The position numbers and the translations under genes are program-made. From the NCBI GenBank assembly GCA_032622095.1, contig CP136062.1:156360875-156424874 (forward strand): a stretch of 64,000 bases of DNA, in the 5' to 3' direction. The DNA comes from Siphonodentalium dalli. Its lineage: Eukaryota; Mollusca; Scaphopoda; Gadilida; Siphonodentaliidae. This document shows, piece after piece, positions 12,411-23,254 of this stretch (position 1 is its first letter; every line of letters starts with the position of its first letter). The notes beneath the pieces were generated by a model. It was not told where the DNA came from and did not search any database. It saw nothing but the letters and a program-made list of their open reading frames with translations.

Positions 12411-12625
12411 TGTACATCCGCAATCCGATAATTGACTAAGAGATGATTATAATTTTGCGTAGAAGTACAATTTAGTTTTATCTTATCGAATATGCCATTT
12501 CATTTTATGGCATTGTCTGATTTATTTGATTTATATTCGTGAATAATCCTGTGTCTTTCAATTGTTCTTGGCTGACTCGCGATAGCTATTCACGTGATTA
12601 GATTCATATATCTGTATGTGGCTCA
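12411..12625. repeat. Diverged direct repeat, unit 1
   Basis: This segment shares an ordered set of blocks with 12760-12950: gat(a)attgac/gattattcaac, gcgtagaagta/gcatagaagta, atcattttat-like runs, cattgtctgatttat/cattcactgatttgt, and cacgtgatta/cacgtgatca followed by attcatatat. It is probably an old local duplication. Confidence 0.5.
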
Positions 12626-12759
12626 TGTTTTCGTTTTTACATTGTGTATCATGGTTTTGCATGCTTCCATATCTACTGGTTAATTTATTTTGGCTTTTAT
12701 GTGTTAATTTCATTTCATTCGAGTCTTTGGTAACGTACATAAATTGCCCAAAACCCGAT

Positions 12760-12950
12760 ATTTGGCCAAGCGATTATTCAACTTTTGCATAGAAGTAAAC
12801 TTTATTTTTTGAAAATATCATTTTATCATGACATTCACTGATTTGTATGATTGTTATTCATGCGCTCTGAATGATCATGTCACTTCCAATTGTTGATTCG
12901 TGATCTTGAATCACGTGATCATATTCATATATTTGGCGATTGCTCAAGCC
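12760..12950. repeat. Diverged direct repeat, unit 2
   Basis: Partner of 12411-12625, in the same orientation, about 340 bp downstream. Confidence 0.5.
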
Positions 12951-15283
12951 GATGTTCTATGTTTTCACGTTTACTACACATAGCGATTACGCAGACCAAT
13001 GTTCTACATGTACGTTGTAATGTTTATTACATTATGTTGATTGTGTTCATGGTATACATTGTCCCGAATGTCCTTAACCAGACACCACATGTAAGCGAAA
13101 AATAAATTTGTCGGATCGGAATAATGGACTTTGTCTCACTTACTCCCTATGCATGGAAATTGCTTTAATGGGCATCAAACCAGTTACATTACATAACTAC
13201 GGTCTTTACTTATTGTATACAAATTAATAGAAGTTCAGTAAAAATAACTATAATTTGATTAAGTCTCTTTAATCCGTTTTATCGAAGAAAATATATCGTC
13301 AAATGTATAGCGTATTGGGGTACTATTACTTGTACAACCACTTATCTCATATCTCCTAGATTCGTTTCGTTTGCAACTGATGGTAAATTGTGTTCTTAGT
13401 ATTTGGTTGAAAGGTAACTGATATGTATACTGTTGATACGCGCGGTTCCAGTTGGAATATACGCACCCCTGATCAAGACTTTATGGTCCTGCTAATGTGA
13501 TGTGATGCTGGTGGTCTCTGCTGAATTGCTATAACGCGATTGGGGCGAACTGATGCTGTTAAAGGCACGTGAGGCCTTAGTTGTCGAAAATATTCATATT
13601 TGTTCCAATCACCGTAAACAGAAAAACATTAAAACGCATACAGTTTCGTTCATATATTCCATGACCATCGCGTAAACAGCATGTTATCATAAAGATTTAC
13701 TATATTTTACCTAAGCAAGAGCAAGATTGTGTTACAGAAGACAGCACAGTGCTGCTGGCTAATCACACACAAATGGCATAAACGCTCTTTATTCGTTCCA
13801 TATCAGGAATTCACCAACAAAGAACGCTCTTTATTTTTAACATCATAATATAAACAAACACCAGAAAAGTAACTTTTTATGCTTTTGTTTACATAACAAT
13901 GGTCAAAGATATGACAATAACATACTGTTTATGCGATATTTCTTATTTGTATACGGACAAAGTCTGTCTACATTTTGTTGTTCTTTCTGTTTGTGGCGTT
14001 ATTTGACGGGTGGAAATATTTTCACAGGATACCCACCGCCAAGGCCAACCGTACCTTTAAGACAAAGTACCGTTATTTTTCAAATGTTGTCATTTTCTGG
14101 GTATATGGCTAATACGAGCGGTTTGGAATAAAACCAGTGCATGTTTGGAACATAACAAAACATAGACATTTTGAACAAATATAATAATGGCTGCTCTGGT
14201 GTTTGCAAAACTATGTGAATTGCCATCTTTCTATAGTCGATTTGCCACAACTAACACAACCAATATAAACATATCTCGCAATATATATATGTGTTGGAAT
14301 GTTTGATACACACAATGGCTTTTCATATTGCAGATTTTCCGAACGCCGCACAAATGGCAATTTCAGAACAAATAACGTACATTTTCTTAACAGCGTAAAT
14401 TTACCATGACAGCATCTTAGCAATTCAACAGGGCCCACCAGCATCGCATCACATTGACGGGTCCAGTTGACCAGTTGTGAAACTGTAATAGGATGAAACT
14501 TTAATGATCTGACTGTATTTGTGTTCGAGGGTACGCCAATACATGGGATTCGTTAATCCAATAATTTATTATTGCGACAGTTCTTTAATCTTAGTGTTCG
14601 ATATTCCGAGAGTTCGATACTTAAGAATTTACAGCGACGTGGACATGAATAAAAGTCGGGCCTCATCAACATAAAATAAATGTTCCCTGAGGCATCACCA
14701 CGCGCAAAAGAATCCCACCGGTATCAAATTTAAGCACCATACACACATTTGGGAACAGACAATTAACGCACCCGTATATCTAATTGCGTAAATGATACAC
14801 AAATATCCAAATGTTCGTCTTTGTCGTGTCTTATACATGTATGTTACAACATATGTGACTTATTGGTGCTCTATATACAGATTCTCGTACATGCACGTGC
14901 GTGAGCTACACATACACGTGTAATAATTTAACGCGATGCTGGAACGGATGCCAGCTTCTGTATGTGAGGAAACTACATGATATTCTGAAAGCTAGCGCGA
15001 CCTACATGTATATTTACATATTCGCGACTTTCGGACTATCGAATAATCGTAATATCTAACTATCTGACAAACGAACTGCCCTAATTTTTTCGTCGTTTGA
15101 CAAATATACAACATTCATATTTGAGAATATGTGGGACAGTTGAAGCACAGGTCCCCAGATCAAAAATTTACCCCACCCTCAATAATACTTAATCCCATAG
15201 AAAGGTATTCAACTTGGCGGGGCCTAATTTTTTAATTTTTTTTCAGTCAAAAAACAAGTTAAAAATAGAAGATTTTTTTTTTT

Positions 15284-16230
15284 GTTACATAAAGGCCTCA
15301 TATATACGTAGAAATGTATTTTCTTACTCTTCAATTTCATGTATCCCGCGTAAAAAATGGTTAAAAAAAACTCCTGTTATGAGCACAGGTCTGACAGAAA
15401 CCGGCTGTTGAAATCCCTCGTTCGAGATGGTGTCCGCTCAACTCGGTCAAAAAGCCGGATGTTTACACTGACTAGTGCTTCAAAAACGCCCTAACCGGTA
15501 AGTAGAAAAATATAGTATACATCATTAGAAGCGGAATCACGGCATCATATCTCTCGTATTTATTGAAAAATCAGTTTCATAAAACCGGAAGAAAATTTAA
15601 ATTGTCCAAAACAAGCCATTTTGTAAGTAAGCTGAAATGACGTAATACTAATTGGCATTGGCCCAATATAAATCAAATATATAACGAAGAAGTAATGTAC
15701 ATACGATCTAAATGTTTACGAAGTTATATTCTTGTCCATGTGTATGTTTTCAAATCGGCATTCGTGTTAATTCAATCTTTATCTATTCTTTTAATTTTTT
15801 ATAAATACATATTGTGTTGCATAGAACTATAAATAGTACTCACGGCAAACTCGCAAAAAATGGCTGGTTTTTGGAAAATTTTAATTTGCTTCCGAATTCA
15901 TGAATCTGATTTTTTCAATAAATACGAGAGATACGATGCCGTGATGTGGCCAGATTGGTTTGGGTGTGTCAGTAAATAATTCCGCTTCTAATGATGTATA
16001 ATATATATATTGTACTTACCGTTGAGAGTTTTTGAAGCGCAAGTCGGTGTAAAAATCCGACTCGCTGACCCAGTTTAGCGGACACCATCTAGAACGAGTG
16101 ATTTTAGCAGTCGGTTTGCGCCAGACCTGTGCTCATATCCGGAGTTTTTCTGAACCAATTTTACACGGCATACTTAAAATTGAAGAGTAATAAAATATCT
16201 TTCTACCTATATACGAAGTATTTATGTTGC
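15284..16230. mobile_element. Foldback (long inverted repeat) element
   Basis: Arms of roughly 335-370 bp (15284-15617 and 15862-16230) are inverted copies of each other at about 80% by eye. The outer ends read gttacataaa and, on the other strand, gcaacataaa. Shared blocks include gatggtgtccgct, catcattagaagcggaat, tctctcgtatttattgaaaaa and gagcacaggtctg. The right arm has an extra ~40 bp block. The 245 bp centre shows no gene. This fits a non-autonomous foldback DNA element; no clear target-site duplication was seen. Confidence 0.75.
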
Positions 16231-16704
16231 TAACATTATTTGTGTGTGTTTTGAACCTGTTTGTGGACTTTGAAAAAGTTATTACAAATTAGGGCCGTCC
16301 GCGTTCGATACCTTTCTATTATTGGAAGAATAATATTAAGTATTATAGGGGCTGGGGCATTTGTTGTTTGTTCTGGCGACCTGTGAGTTAAAGATGCCCA
16401 AATTTGATAAAATACACCTAATGTGACAAAATACACCAAATTTGACAAAAACAAAACATTGGCAACATAAGCATGGATGCTATCATAGACGATATTGGAA
16501 TGTTTGCTAGACTGACCACAGTCAAACGTGCTAAAAAGTTGCTCTTTTGAAATTCGACATTTGGCCATCAATACTTCATAATGATGATGCAGGGTTCGTT
16601 GTGCCATTCATTTTCTTGTATACAAACTGTGCATTTGAAGGTTGTTTGCTGTCAAACCGTCGGGGCATCTTTAAGTCATCGCTAGCAACGTTAGATGTGC
16701 TCAC

Positions 16705-17120
16705 AAAACCTAAGGATACACAATGATGCGAGTCTTTCCAGTAGGAGCGTGGACGAACAAAGTATGAGGAGTTCCAACTCTAGAACATCCTACATACAGT
16801 TGTCCATGCGAAAATTAAGACAGTTGTAAACAAACAACAAATACAGTTTGGCATTGAGACTTATTAATTGAAATGGCAAAGCTCAATTTTTGATTTTAGT
16901 TTCTTAAACCGAAACGGAATGTCAGATGGTATGGGGGTGTGCATGGCATAAACACATATTATCCACAGCCAGGCAGAATAGTAGCCACAATGACATGCTC
17001 CAATAGCTTAGTGACCACCAGCCGTGTTCCGTTGAAAATGTTGCGCAGACGCATGGTTTTGCTCCTGCTTTCAGCCAAATATGGTGAAGAGGAAGACATG
17101 GTACCATGGCTCTAATAAAT
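16705..17120 (-). pseudogene. Helitron helicase C-terminal part (broken)
   Basis: The minus strand reads KTMRLRNIFNGTRLVV, then a region like FxFxLxxAISINKSQ, and finally HGQLYVGCSRVGTPHTLF (HGQL codons at 16797-16808) ending VYP-stop near 16710. These are the conserved end motifs of Pif1-like Helitron helicases (INKSQGQ and HGQLYVALSRV). Stops interrupt the frame after the ILPGCG-type segment. The pieces are collinear with the helicase core at 17370-18420. Confidence 0.82.
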
Positions 17121-17369
17121 TAAATTATGTGCGATAGGTGACAACCTCTGATGAATCTGTAACAACGTCAACTGATGTGTAGGAATGAGAGCTCCCGGGC
17201 ATTTCATTAACACGTTTGTTGTTGATGCTGTTCAGTCACAGACATTGGCGCAATAATTGCAAGTTTACATAGACAAGTAATGTTTTGATAGTGGTCGCGT
17301 AGGCTTGAGAACACACGTGAAACGGGGAAGGATCCACACGCCATCATCGTCTAAAACACTTTAGTTTCT

Positions 17370-18420
17370 CTAAGTTGTTGTAATGTTCGAGCGAACTGTG
17401 CGAAAGCTGGTTCCCATGGAGTTGTGCTCGCAGCGATTTATGGTTACATGGTGCCGCAACGAAGAAGACTTCACGCAAGTCTGGTTCTCGTCAGCTTTCG
17501 TCCCCCTGGTAATGACTGGTAAAGTTTGCCTAAAGTCACCAGACAACATGACAGTGAGTGTCCCCATTTGTGGATTTGTATCCCGCACGTCTTTTAATGT
17601 TATGTCAATTTCCTCCAATGCTCTGGTATGTGCCATTGTGCATTCATCCCATGCAATCATGTGTCACGTTCTGAAAAATTGCGCAAGTCCGGAAGTTTTG
17701 GAAATGCTGCAAACCGGAGCATCATTGGTGACCAAGTCCAAAGACAACTTAAAGGCAGAATGAGCTGTGGCAGCATTACCCGACGAAGCAACATGTTCGT
17801 GACGAAGTTTTCTCCCCAGTTCCAGCAGGTGCATCGTGAAAACATATTCCTCCAGTATGAGATTGCACTCCACCGATGGTGGAATATACTACCCTTTATT
17901 CGTGTAAACAAATTTTTTTCATTTTCATTAATGTATCTGACCAAAGAATCGATTTCGTTGAATGTTTGCCGTAATATCTCGTTGTCAGAATGTTCAGCTC
18001 GCTTCAGTTTGAGGCCGACCAAGCGTATGCAGTCCTTCTCCTCGCATAGCAATAACCATGTCTTCTATATCTATTAATGCGACAATGAAGACCTCATCAC
18101 TGTAGGCACTTTCCATTTCCGGGTATCTTAATTGAACCTGGTGTTTAAAATCTTCAGAAAAATCATCCCGTTATTGGTATAGTATTAAAGGATCACAAAC
18201 TTCACATGTTTTGAGGATAATTGCAGATAATTCTGAGGCTTGTTGCTGAATGCGATGCCGAAGCTTTCATTAAAGTTGCATCCCATTTGGTATCGTCTTC
18301 GAGCAGTTAGCGCTTAACGCATGCTTCTCGGTAAGTAGCGCATACGTCGCCATCCACAATCCGGAGATCTGCAAACGAAGTTGGACAACTGACTTCACGT
18401 AGGAGTAGTCTTTAAAACAA
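17370..18420 (-). pseudogene. Helitron Pif1-type helicase core (broken)
   Basis: From right to left: DGDVCATYREACVKR, then an in-frame stop, then LLEDDTKWD near 18300-18350; FAIIL-like and EDFKHQ segments to about 18120; EILRQTFNEIDSLVRYINEN near 17930-18000. The P-loop region reads DAPAGTGEKT at 17806-17835, where family members have GTGKT, so one extra codon sits inside the Walker A motif. The Walker B-type DECTMAH is at 17631-17648, preceded in frame by a TGA at 17664-17666. GDFRQTLPVI follows. At least one frameshift separates the P-loop frame from the next block. It is inactive as it stands. Confidence 0.85.
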
Positions 18421-18775
18421 ACATGAATGTTGGTTGGGATGGACGGTGTGTACTCCATAAAGCAGTGTCAAGTCTAATGTCAGCATGATTGTCTAGAGCA
18501 CCTCAGTTTCTTCAAGTTCATCTGTTGTTACACCACGTGTAGTTGGGTGGTATTGGGTTATAAAACAACGTTTGTGCAAAGGAATCTTCTTGACACAGTT
18601 TAAAGAAAACCGTCAGTATAGTATCTCACGGTGATATTGCTGCGTTATCGGTGGGTAGAATAAACCCGCTGACCATTTTCCAACTGGACAGCAAGTTGTT
18701 GGATGGCAGGATGTCGTTCGTGGATTGGAAATCCAGATATCCTCCACAAAGCTTCATTGCTGCTTATATATCGGC
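18239..18775. repeat. Internal Helitron direct repeat, unit 2
   Basis: This resembles 18807-19315 in the same orientation, offset about 565 bp. Shared landmarks are taaaacaacgtttgtg (18561 and 19126), aacccgctgaccattttcca (near 18663 and 19202) and tccatctgttgttac or its variant. In coding terms it repeats the LENGQRVY...TYREAC section of the Helitron protein. Confidence 0.78.
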
Positions 18776-18914
18776 CCATCTGGTATTGGGTAACTTCATC
18801 GTGGACATCTTGCTGAAGTGCATGCATAGCAGCATCCGATGTTTTGTTGTCGCCTTCGAGCAATTCGCGCTTAACACATGTTTCTCGATAAGTAACCCAG
18901 ACGATGCCATCCAC
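18645..18914 (-). pseudogene. Helitron linker region, duplicated order
   Basis: This 89-codon open minus-strand stretch encodes TYRETCVKRELLEGD followed by DEVTQYQMGRYISSNEALW and FPIHERHPAIQQLAV.LENGQRVY. In Helitron proteins the QMGRYISSNEA...LENGQRVY block normally precedes the TYREACQRL block; here the order is reversed. The reversal is explained by the tandem duplication 18239-18775 / 18807-19315. The copy in block B is at 38003-38272. Confidence 0.8.
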
Positions 18915-19315
18915 AGTCCGGTGATCTGCAAAAACGTGGGAGGTGGGACCCTTGACTTCATGTAGTAGTCTTAAATGGAAACATTCATGTTGGCTGGAAT
19001 GGACGGTGTATACTCTCCCTATAGTAGTGTCGTGTCTAATTACAGCATTGTATTCTACTACAGAACCTCGTTTTCTTCTATTCCATCTGTTGTTACGCTA
19101 CGTGCAATAGGATTATACCTGGTGATAAAACAACGTTTGTGCCAAGGAATCTTCCTGACACAGTGCTATTGCCTGATTTGCAGCATTATCGGCGGTAAAA
19201 TAAACCCGCTGACCATTTTCCAAATGGACAGCAAACTGCTAGATGCCATGATGTTGTTAGTGGACTAAAATTTCAAATATCCCATAAAACCTTCATTGTT
19301 GTGTATATATCTGAT
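18807..19315. repeat. Internal Helitron direct repeat, unit 1
   Basis: Partner of 18239-18775, in the same orientation. Divergence between the two is clearly higher than between block A and block B, so this internal duplication is older than the block duplication; block B carries it too, as far as it extends. Confidence 0.78.
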
Positions 19316-20460
19316 TGCTTTTAAACCACCGTCTCCAGGTCTCCTTCGCATGTAAGAAGGATACTCATCCTCGGCTGTTTTAGTCTCCAGAATAAACGAT
19401 TCGCGGTACCGTTTCTTGCACTTATTGTCTTTCATACACGGTGATTTGTGTTTATTGGAATTGAATGGACCGTGTACCATTATTGTGTGTCTCGACAATG
19501 TCGAAGAGCCATCTGTCTGTTGCAGGATATGGAATCTCTGCCGATATGATGGATTCAAGCTGGTTGGATTGAATTTTGGTGATGAGCCAAATCAAAATAT
19601 GCGCATGCGGCAACGAATTCTATGGTGGACTTTTGGCACCGCACTGGTCCGGCAATTTGGGACATTGTCATGAGGTCCATTACTTTCAGTACTAGGTGGA
19701 ATGTCAGTGAGATAATATCTGTGACGTAAGTTTGACCAAGTAGAAGCTCACATTGTGTTTCCTTCCATTTTGAATTACATGTGATTGTTATAAGTAGATC
19801 GGATCGGTCGTAATGCCGAACAAAGGTCATGGCATGAAATGACAGGCATAAAAGTCCATACAAGAGACGGTCTTTCTATAGTTTCACCTGCCTGTGGAAT
19901 TCCAAAGTGATAACCCTCTTCCCCATTCACAAACAACAGAGGTTACAATAGGACATCATGCTATCTGTGTTTCGATGTTGCGTCTGAGATTATTATATCT
20001 GCATTTTAAAACAATATCCCTGGTTTCATATACCAACCAGTCACGATCACAGCTACTTCGTGGCATTACGGTGCATTAAAACGGCGAGCATGCTCTCCAG
20101 ATTGAACATTGTCAGCATCAATGACGACTTCTTGTTCTTGTCTAGGTGCACATTCCAAGGTGTACTTAGACCTTTGAACGCTATTGGTTGAATGTAGCAT
20201 GTTCTGTAATGTCACAATGATATCAAATCGTGTTCCTTGGTTTCCGTTGTATCTACTCTGCGTCTGGCTCTGAGGATCTCGCACAAAGTAAAGTTTTAGA
20301 TATCGAGGTTGTTCGTCAGGCAGCGGCTGGAGGGATCCGAATATGTGGTAAACCTGCCCTTGGACTTTAGATATAGGCATACGCCCTCCTTCCCCGTTGA
20401 TATTGGGACCTATCGATGTTATCTGAACTGCGATATTGTAGTTGAATGTTATTCAGAAAA
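19265..20460 (-). pseudogene. Helitron N-terminal and HUH Rep region (broken)
   Basis: From right to left: SIGPNINGEGG and KVQGQVYHIFGSLQPLPDE (helitron-like N domain), ending ARRFNAP near 20070; then HAMTFVRHYDRSDLLITITCN with a glycine/leucine-rich ELLLGQ block; then GPVRC. The HUH motif LPHAHILIWL is intact but in a different frame, at 19584-19613, with His-Ala-His codons at 19599-19607. A short deletion after gaattc causes the shift. Downstream come SPCMKDNKCKKRYRE and DEYPSYMRRRPGDGG, standard for the family. Rep nicks DNA at the Helitron end; this copy cannot make it. Confidence 0.87.
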
Positions 20461-20869
20461 TGTTTCGATTCGGGCGTGGTGCCGACCAGAAGACTCCGAT
20501 GGTTCTAGACGCATGGTTATTCTCATCGTTCAGATATGTACCCCACATAATATATAATATAAAAAAACTGCTGTGTTGAGAGCCCCATGCTATTATAATT
20601 AAACTGTATAATTGAATAATGCGCATATCGTTCTACAGAGGTACATATACCGCGGTTCGTTCTAGATGAAACAACCGAGCCGAACACTGAAACAAACGCA
20701 AAAAAATGTATTAATGTCAATTTTGCCCCCATTTGTGGCCAAATTATCCACCACATAATTAATTATGTTGTGCATCAGCGACACTTTTTAGAAACGTTTA
20801 TCTTATCTATTATGGTCTTAATCCAATTAACCGACATCAATTCCCGTTCAGTATATCATGTAGACGTCT

Positions 20870-21560
20870 ACATATCAGTTTCTATGAAAATCGTTGAATT
20901 AGTTTTATCAATTGTGTTGCTCCTCATCCGTGATATCAATTCCTGACCCAAAATGGAAGCCAGCCGGAACATTTATGCTACGTCATTAGTGTTCGTATAG
21001 CGCAGATATCTACATATACGTTTGGGGACATCCAGGATACAAATGTGTTGTCAATCTTGGTGGTTCGCCCAATCATTGACTTCGGTGGTGGAACGTTTGC
21101 AACTTTAAATCATACCTTAAATTCCATGTACAATGGACATGACTATATATAGGTTTGGTGGAAATCTAAATTGACATCAGCAAAGCGTGTATCATGTTTG
21201 AGCTCTTTCACTGATGCACAACTGTGACATCGACTTTCTTATCCTTAAACCAAACCATTAGACTCCCTATAATCGATTACCGAATATTTTTTTTATAAAT
21301 GTGTGGTCTGTGTCATTTGGGGACCTTTAAACTACACCATTAATGCCACTATGATGGAGCTGGCTAACGACTCGTCAACTTAGCATTTCAATAACCCCCA
21401 AGGCAAGTATGCAAGGATGACTCGCATTTAATGTCCACAAATTTGAAGGACAGCGAACGAAAGAAATGATTTATTCCACCGAGCCCGTTTCTTATACCAT
21501 TGAATTGTATGATAAATGTGTTTTGGGAGGTCTATTTTACTTTAAACAGTTGACCATATA
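20870..21560 (-). repeat. Dispersed repeat family Y, copy 1
   Basis: In reverse orientation this resembles 53640-54150 and, in part, 52745-52832. Shared blocks include tgtggacatt, gagtcatccttgcatacttgcc, gttattgaaatgc, gggagtctaatggtttg and acatgatac. It is unclassified. A second copy of the block duplicate lies near 40220-40920. Confidence 0.6.
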
Positions 21561-23254
21561 TACCCCGTTCATATATCTAATGGTGGTATCTTAATAACAG
21601 GGTCGTTTGATTCTATATTTTATGGAAATACTAATAATGCAACACGTTCGAAAGAGATTCATAGAATTGTGGGTTGCTGTTGCTGCTGAAAATGTTCATG
21701 GGGAGTGATAGACCATCAGTAATGATAACGATATGGTACAAGTCTGAGTTAAGAATAAGATTGGAATGGGCTTAGAGTAGTCATATCGGTTATCACAGGT
21801 AGAGTTTATAGTTTTGTTTAGAATGAGCTGTTAGTACTTTGAATGACTCGGTGTACTCGCACCAACGGACTGAAGGCCGTTGGTACTTGCGCGAGTTATT
21901 GCTATATATCCATTGCTCTTGTTAGTCTGATAACATTGGATCATTCAACGTGGCAATTTACAAACTCAGTTGGCGAAATGCTTTGTCCTAGATATGTATA
22001 TATGTACTTCTGCAACTTTGTACAGTGGGTTCGGGTGTTATATCAGGGGATCCACAAAGACACTTGTGGGTTGTCAAGTTGCAGGTATCATTTAATGACT
22101 GGAGAGGCGAATTCCTTTCGGATGTCGCTGATCATGAGGTAATGGTCGGTGTCCTCTATGTGTCCATATAATCAGTACGGGTGGTGGTCGGCGATGAAAT
22201 GTGTGTATGTGTGATCATTTAAATCACTGCAGTTGAGTCTGGGGCGGGTGTGGTTAATATGTGTTTGCCTGGTATTAGCTTCATAATAATGTTGGTTAAC
22301 TCCCTGGTCCCCATTTAGGAACTCTGTAAATTATGCCAGGGATGCATAACTTGTTTCGTTGTGGTCGATATTATTCCATAGGTCTATTGTTGAGGGAATT
22401 GAAGGCAGCGGAGCCGAACGTCGAGGCTTGGGGGAATTGGCCTGTCGGGTCTAAACATTTGTTATTTGAAAGCTTGTTGGGGTATCAGAGGCTTGCCGGA
22501 CATCATTTTGTTCCCACCCGGTTTCCTTGTCATCGGAGAAACTTTGAGCCTTCGCAGCAACGTTACTTTTGGTGTGAACTATCGATCTTTTCCAAGAGGG
22601 TGGTATTTGCAATTGATCTGGGGGGAATAGTTTGGTTAGGGATCTTCTTCCTGGATTATATGGTACGGTCGTTGGTTGGAGTATTCATGAGGTTATTCAC
22701 TTTCTCATAAATTAAAATTTTTATGAAGTGTCGGCTCGTTTGCCTACATTGGTGCTCGGCGTAATCAATCATGTATTGTTTGTCATTTTTGTTTGCTGAT
22801 GTTTGGTATTCTTCTTAATAGTTTTGTGTGCATGGGTTTCACGTTGTTCATCTCTACTTTGAGGTGATTTGCGCACTCTGTAGTAGATTGCATAGCTGAT
22901 TTAAAGAAAACCTTATGAATGCATAGATGTATTGACAGCCATAGTTTGTACGTTTCGGATGACATAGCATATTGTTTGTGTCGCCGGCGTCATCCCGGAT
23001 TTGTGAACATCTGGCCACTTCCATAGCCGTCGATCGCACATGAGTAGTAGGTCCTCGGTCGATCGAGATTTGGGAGGCCGTCTGACCAAGTCAAGTGACG
23101 AAATGTCCTTTCTGTTTGTTGTAATTGAACTGTATATCATATTATTACTCATTTTACCTTGTGGGTCTGCAGTTGTATTCCGTTTTCCCGGATACTTAGT
23201 TTATTTACTGTCTATTGCACGGAAGCGAGGAATATCGTCCAGAGAACTACGATG
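21560..23254. other. Unassigned part of block A
   Basis: There is no recognisable gene. Open frames of 60-125 codons exist (for example 22333-22710 plus), but the matching frame in block B (41688-41981) stops earlier, which argues against selection. A compact hairpin occurs at 21855-21896. Confidence 0.5.
21855..21896. repeat. Compact two-step hairpin
   Basis: Outer arms are actcgc/gcgagt and inner arms accaacgg/ccgttggt around an 8-nt loop. Both stems are kept in block B at 41210-41251. Confidence 0.6.

Larger units (their letters stand above)
11851..15283. other. Unassigned AT-rich region
   Basis: I recognise no gene or RNA here. The only structure seen is a diverged direct repeat (12411-12625 against 12760-12950) and several AT-rich runs. 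Short open frames on both strands lack recognisable motifs. Confidence 0.5.
16705..20460 (-). mobile_element. Helitron, decayed, with Rep-helicase gene (copy A)
   Basis: Read on the minus strand, this 3.75 kb holds the ordered domains of a Helitron Rep/helicase: N-terminal region, HUH Rep nuclease, linker, Pif1-type helicase and helicase C-terminus. They are spread over several frames with stops, frameshifts and an internal duplication. Helitrons replicate by rolling circle, using an HUH endonuclease and a 5'-3' helicase. I could not identify the 5'-TC or 3' hairpin-CTRR termini with confidence. The foldback element lies 475 bp beyond the 3' coding end. Confidence 0.85.

Noticed and set aside
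17383-18077. Long plus-strand open frames (126 and 149 codons)
   Set aside because: They lie antisense to the Helitron helicase motifs DECTMAH and GDFRQTLPVI, which are far more informative.
22333-22710. 125-codon plus-strand open frame as a gene
   Set aside because: The block B equivalent stops earlier, there is no recognisable domain, and there is no promoter or splice support.
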